Below are positions 59,201-64,000 of a DNA stretch of 64,000 bases, piece by piece; the stretch's first letter is position 1; each line of letters begins with the position of its first letter. Location of the stretch: positions 72,910,361 to 72,974,360 of the forward strand of contig OW240912.1 in assembly GCA_933207985.1 (NCBI GenBank). The letters are read 5' to 3'. The translations under genes and the position numbers were made by a program. The notes under the pieces are model-generated. The model did not search any database, was not told where the DNA came from, and saw nothing but the letters and a program-made list of their open reading frames with translations. This DNA comes from Pelobates cultripes. Taxonomy: Eukaryota > Chordata > Amphibia > Anura > Pelobatidae.

Positions 59201-61307
59201 CACATATCTTTTACTTTAGTTCATTTAATGGTACGTTTGAATTCGTAATTTCTTTTTGTTAATGGCAATAACAATACATATATTATCTCTCAGAATATCT
59301 ACTTTACTCGAAGGCAACTGACGTTAATACAGTTGTGCTTGTAGCTGCATTATGCTAGTATGTTGTATCCGTCTTCTGTAGAAAATCTTCTTATGCCACT
59401 TCAGTAGATTTCAAAGGGAATGGGGAAAATCGTGTAAATGCATTCTGGCACCACAACCCTATTATATAGATAATTGTAAATTACTATATTTACATAAAGA
59501 AGAGTTAGCTGGTTTAAAATGTCTCCAACTGCTTAGGAAATGTTAATGAGCTTTCTTTATATGTACTTCAGTTTAGGAAGTGGCCATGTCACATTAGTCA
59601 TCCACAGTTCTTTTTGAGTTTTTGTGTTTTAGATCACAGGCTGAACTGCCTTTAAGCCACCGTGACAAACTTTTATTTTCACTATAAACAATTACAAGTA
59701 ATATGGCCTTTTTTCTGTAACCTGCAGGGCTTAGCTCAGTAGAGCTAATGAAAGTTCTTGCTTAGGAACATTTTTAGCTTAGGGATTAATAGTACCCAGC
59801 AAACGCAAGTAAGAACAGACCATTCTAAAATGGGTTAAGGGGGTGGGTCAGATTACTTCTGGCACTATAACAACTACATGTTACTGACTTTCTCTCGCAT
59901 TCTAGAGGAAAGCCCTCTTTAAGTCTACTTTAATCAGAAATACCTCTTATACTCTACAATAATGCACAATTTGAACATCTGAAACTGACACGAAGCACAG
60001 TTTTGGATACCGGGCAATTTTATACGATGCCATGAATGTAAACTAGCTCTTTATCTCCTGCATATAAAACGTAAAATGCTTCTGATCAAAGAGGGCTTTA
60101 AAGATGGCTGCCTCATTGCGCAATGGTAAGCAAAGATACGCTCTGAAAGAATTTAATTTGTATGTATTACCAGTGTGTGCACCCAGACTATAATACTTGC
60201 ATTATTTTATTTAAATAGAAAACGGTTATTCTTCTAAACAAGGTGCATGACCTTTAAACTCTTGTCCCACTGTTCAGAAATGTAATTTTCTGCATGTGAA
60301 CTGCTTGTTTTCCATGTGCAAATGTGTTTGCTTTATTTAACTAAAAGGACATTTTTTAAATTGAATTTTCAGTAAAGATTATACAAACACTGTAAATAAT
60401 ACAGAGGTTCTTTTGTGATTAGTGCGTGATTATCATAATGCATTTTACAGTAGTGTCTTCTGGGAGTTGTAGTCCAGTTGTCCGCTTTCTTATCTGGAAA
60501 GTTGACAACTGAACAACAATCCCAAAAACCTGTACTATGCAGTATGGCCAGAGGGAGCGTTTCATCTCTCCCTGATATCTTTTGAATGGAAAAAGAAGGG
60601 TTTATAGTTGCAGAGTCTCTTTGGACAGGACACCACCTTGCACCTCAGCCGATGCAAGAAATATAAATTTCTGTGGTGCTTAGTGTTCCTTTAAGGAAGG
60701 CTGGGACAGTGTATACAAGCTTTGCCATAGCTATATTCAGCTTCATGCTATTCTGTATATCACAATATCTGGTTGGGTCCCTAGTGCCATCACCATGCAT
60801 CACTTCCTCCACAGCTGCACACTTCTAATACACATCTCTCTGATGTGAGTTCATCATATCTGGGAACCCTGTCATGTTTTTTTAGCAATATAAAAATGGT
60901 TTCCTCTTTCTTTTGAAATATAAAGCGGAAAAGCATCATTTCTGGGCCTGTGTCTGTTGTGCTGTGGGTTGAACTATGGGTTATGGGAACTGGTCGGCAG
61001 CTCGCACTGCAGGTGTGTGTAATTGAAAAGAAGGAAGTTGGCTGTGAAAGTGAAACTTTAGCTCGGGCTTAATATAACAAAAAAAACAGAAACCATTTGG
61101 ATTTTAGCTCTTCTTGTCCCACATGTGCTAGTAAGCGTAATGTTTGGTGTATAAAGTGCCTATTCAAAAAAATTATATATGTGTAATGAACAGCCGTTTG
61201 TAAGATTACGTTATTTTATTTAATAATGTGTATTAATTAAGCCATTAACTAGTTTATGTATGTATTTTGATGTATAAAAATAAATTTTGACCTTCTGAAC
61301 ATGCACA
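56213..61307. other. Non-coding stretch with a few short repeats
   Basis: It contains TA tracts at 57050-57062 and 57355-57374 and a hairpin at 60461-60530 (CTGGGAGTTGTAGTCCAG / CTGAACAACAATCCCA). At 57090-57340 there is a pyrimidine-rich, more GC-balanced part that I could not assign. No exons, RNA genes or transposon proteins were recognised. Confidence 0.4.
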
Positions 61308-61735
61308 TTAATGGGACTCTGTAGACACTGCAGCTGCTTCAACTAATTGAAGTGGTTATAGTGTCTGGTGTCCCCTAGTGCCATCCTTTCAGTCATTAAT
61401 CCAGCAAGCCAGACGATCTGTGCTATTTGGGCTAATGAGGACACATTAGCGCGATCAATAATATGTGCTATGATTGGCTGAGTGTCAGCTGACCACTTGC
61501 AGCTTAACACAGCCACCATTGCTGGTATGACATAGTGTGAGTGTGTAATCTCTGCATTTGCCATACCTCCAGTAAGGGCCTGGCTGTGAGGGGCCAGCAA
61601 ACTTTATTTAGTGTCAAACTGCTCCAAAACAGTTTTAACATGGAATGGAGGGTCGGCTGAAGAGGATTCCAAGCACCATGAACAATTCAGTGAGATGAAT
61701 CGCTTTGTGATGCCTATAATGTCCATGAACTTCTG
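61308..61735. mobile_element. Decayed TTAA-group MITE
   Basis: TTAATGGGACTCTGTAGACACTGC at the left and GATGCCTATAATGTCCATGAA at the right resemble the ends of the TTAA group. ACTGCAGCTGCTTCAACTAATTGAAG is a worn version of the subterminal hairpin. Boundaries are approximate. Confidence 0.4.
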
Positions 61736-61845
61736 TGGTTCAGTGAAAATCTCTTCCAATGCGTATTCATGTATATACATTTAGAAACACTGAACTTAGA
61801 TGAATCCTCTACATTGGTATGCAGTGCAGCATGTAGCTGAATTAT

Positions 61846-62322
<477 letters not shown>

Positions 62323-64000
62323 CTTGTAGTAAACTTAGTAACCCAGAAAATGTCTATCTCATGACACTGACCAGTGTTAAGGCCTTTCCTTTTGTTTAAA
62401 TTGAAATGGAAAGTTGCTGTGCGTGTGTGTTCTGGTTGACACCTGTCATGGTTTATGTAAGAGTCCTTTAAATGAATTGGAGGCATATCTGAGACTCATT
62501 CAGATTGATTAGAAAAGGCTATGACAGGCCATAGTTGCTCTGAATTCCCAGGCAGCTGTGATTCCTTCAGCACAGCAGTTCACACTCAGGGCAAGCACCC
62601 CAGAATACTTCACATGCTATATAGCGTTAAATTAGTCTGCTGATGCTAGTGCTTGGGAAAGCATTTTACAAGCATTTCTTTGTGGTTTGGAGAGCAGGTA
62701 TCCCACATTACAAGAGTACTCATGTTCTGTGGCTACTTAATTTATTTTGGCTGAAGTAGAAAGATATGTAAGAAAATGTCTGTAGAGACGATTTTAAGGT
62801 TTTGTTGACTGCTTCTGTACTTCTCATGCCACGTCTTGGATATCTGCTCGCTTAGTGTTGGAGACAATGGGTTTAATTGTGCGTACCATTTAAAGTGGCA
62901 GGTGACTCCTTACATTTCACAACCAAGTATAGCTATTAGGAGAATCTATGAATTGTGATAACAGATGGCAGCTCTCAATAGACTATTAAACCCATTTGTG
63001 TTTTCTAATTTGATTTTATTGCAAACAAAACTTTTAAGGATCCATTGACTTGGCCCTTGCTTCAAGTAACCGTATTAGTATTGCCTACATCTGCCCCCTA
63101 CAGCATGCACTCCCTTCTGACTTCATGGGCTCTGTTAACTAAACATGGAATTGTAGTGAATTAAAATCTGAATCACATCATTTAGGTAAATATAGCAAAT
63201 TTGGACATTTCCCTTCCTCCTTTTTAGTCACAGCTTGGCTGTTTCAGCCTAACTTGTGCTATTCCGTTTTGGTACAATTTTGAGTTTGGTAAATAAATCC
63301 CCCTGTGTTAGATTGAACTAAAAGTCCTGGTCTTGGTCAGGAAACAAATTATAGCTAAAAGCAATGTTTCAAAATTTGCATTCTGGAAGGATCTCGCAGG
63401 AATCCACAAATAAGCACCTCTATAAGTGTGGAACCTTTTGACACATATTTTTACTGCAGACCAAAGCCATGGGCTTTTTTTCGTTATTTATTATTTTTTT
63501 TCTACAAAATCCAAAGCGCTCATTACCTTTGCTTGGAGGTTTCGTAATGAGGTTTCTGCTGTCATGCACTTCGGCAGATTCCATAACATTGTCTTTCGCA
63601 TAATATGGCTATTTTATCCTGACGGATGAGACTTTTTGTTGCTGACAACTGCCCTAATCACTAAGGGGCATCCATTACATCCAAACTCTCCATTACTGGA
63701 CTCTCGGTATCTCCAAGTGCAAAGAAGAAAAAAACATTTTATTTATTTATTTAAAATGTAATCGCAAAAGGAAACTCGTCCTAACCTCTTCACATACAAA
63801 TAATCTAAAAAAGATTTCATCTGATGTGGTTCCTCTCTCCACACCTTGACACCCTTCAAGTACAGATCAGATCTGCTCCATGACCCATTCTGTGGTTTTC
63901 AGTGTTTGTTTACAGTAGTTGTGCTGGTGTACATTTCACACATGTTGTAAATGGCTTTCTGCTTTTGAAGACTCTATCATTGTCTGTGCTATAAATACTT
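62323..64000. other. Non-coding stretch to window end, nothing recognised
   Basis: The sequence is AT-rich with no element termini or exons. The segment 63500-63640 is of higher complexity than its surroundings but carries no supported frame. The ORF at 63426-63629 lacks domain features. Confidence 0.4.

Noticed and set aside
63500..63640. Higher-complexity segment that might be a conserved non-coding element
   Set aside because: Conservation cannot be judged from one sequence. Left as a note only.

Overview
This window looks like non-coding, repeat-rich DNA from a vertebrate nuclear genome, most likely a frog or toad. The evidence for the group is indirect: many short TTAA-flanked inverted-repeat elements, a CR1-clade LINE, L1 remnants, a Tc1 transposon, long microsatellites, an assembly gap of exactly 100 Ns and almost no long open reading frames. 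I cannot name the species from the sequence.

Layout. 1-3396 is the right part of a TTAA-flanked element that begins before the window. It holds six units of a roughly 390-bp tandem repeat, followed by a run of perfect hairpins. 3499-4523 is a related, palindromic element. From 4.6 to 34 kb single-copy-looking DNA alternates with inverted-repeat (MITE-like) elements. There is an L1 ORF2 relic near 6.9-7.3 kb (+) and another at 30.3-30.5 kb (-). At 16117-19516 four elements are nested: a small palindromic element carries two copies of one MITE, and a 5'-truncated CR1-type LINE with a precise 22-bp target duplication was added later.

The only host-gene signal is at about 34.88-35.47 kb: a CpG-rich, TATA-less segment with GC boxes, an NRF1-type site and CCAAT. 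It leads into an open reading frame that ends at a good splice donor, so it is a candidate promoter plus first coding exon on the + strand. I do not recognise the protein. No downstream exon was found, so 35.5-64 kb may be its first intron (inference).

38821-45688 is a 6.9-kb TTAA-flanked element with perfect 20-bp terminal inverted repeats. It is filled with oppositely oriented G/C-rich minisatellite arrays of about 74 bp, two copies of a roughly 500-bp palindrome with promoter-like motifs, and a further element that itself carries a Tc1-like transposon. That transposase has a DD37E catalytic spacing and a single frameshift. The remainder, 45.7-64 kb, is AT-rich intronic or intergenic DNA with a few more MITEs and long (TA)n tracts.

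No RNA genes, CRISPR arrays or complete host genes were found. The interest of the window lies in its transposable-element architecture.
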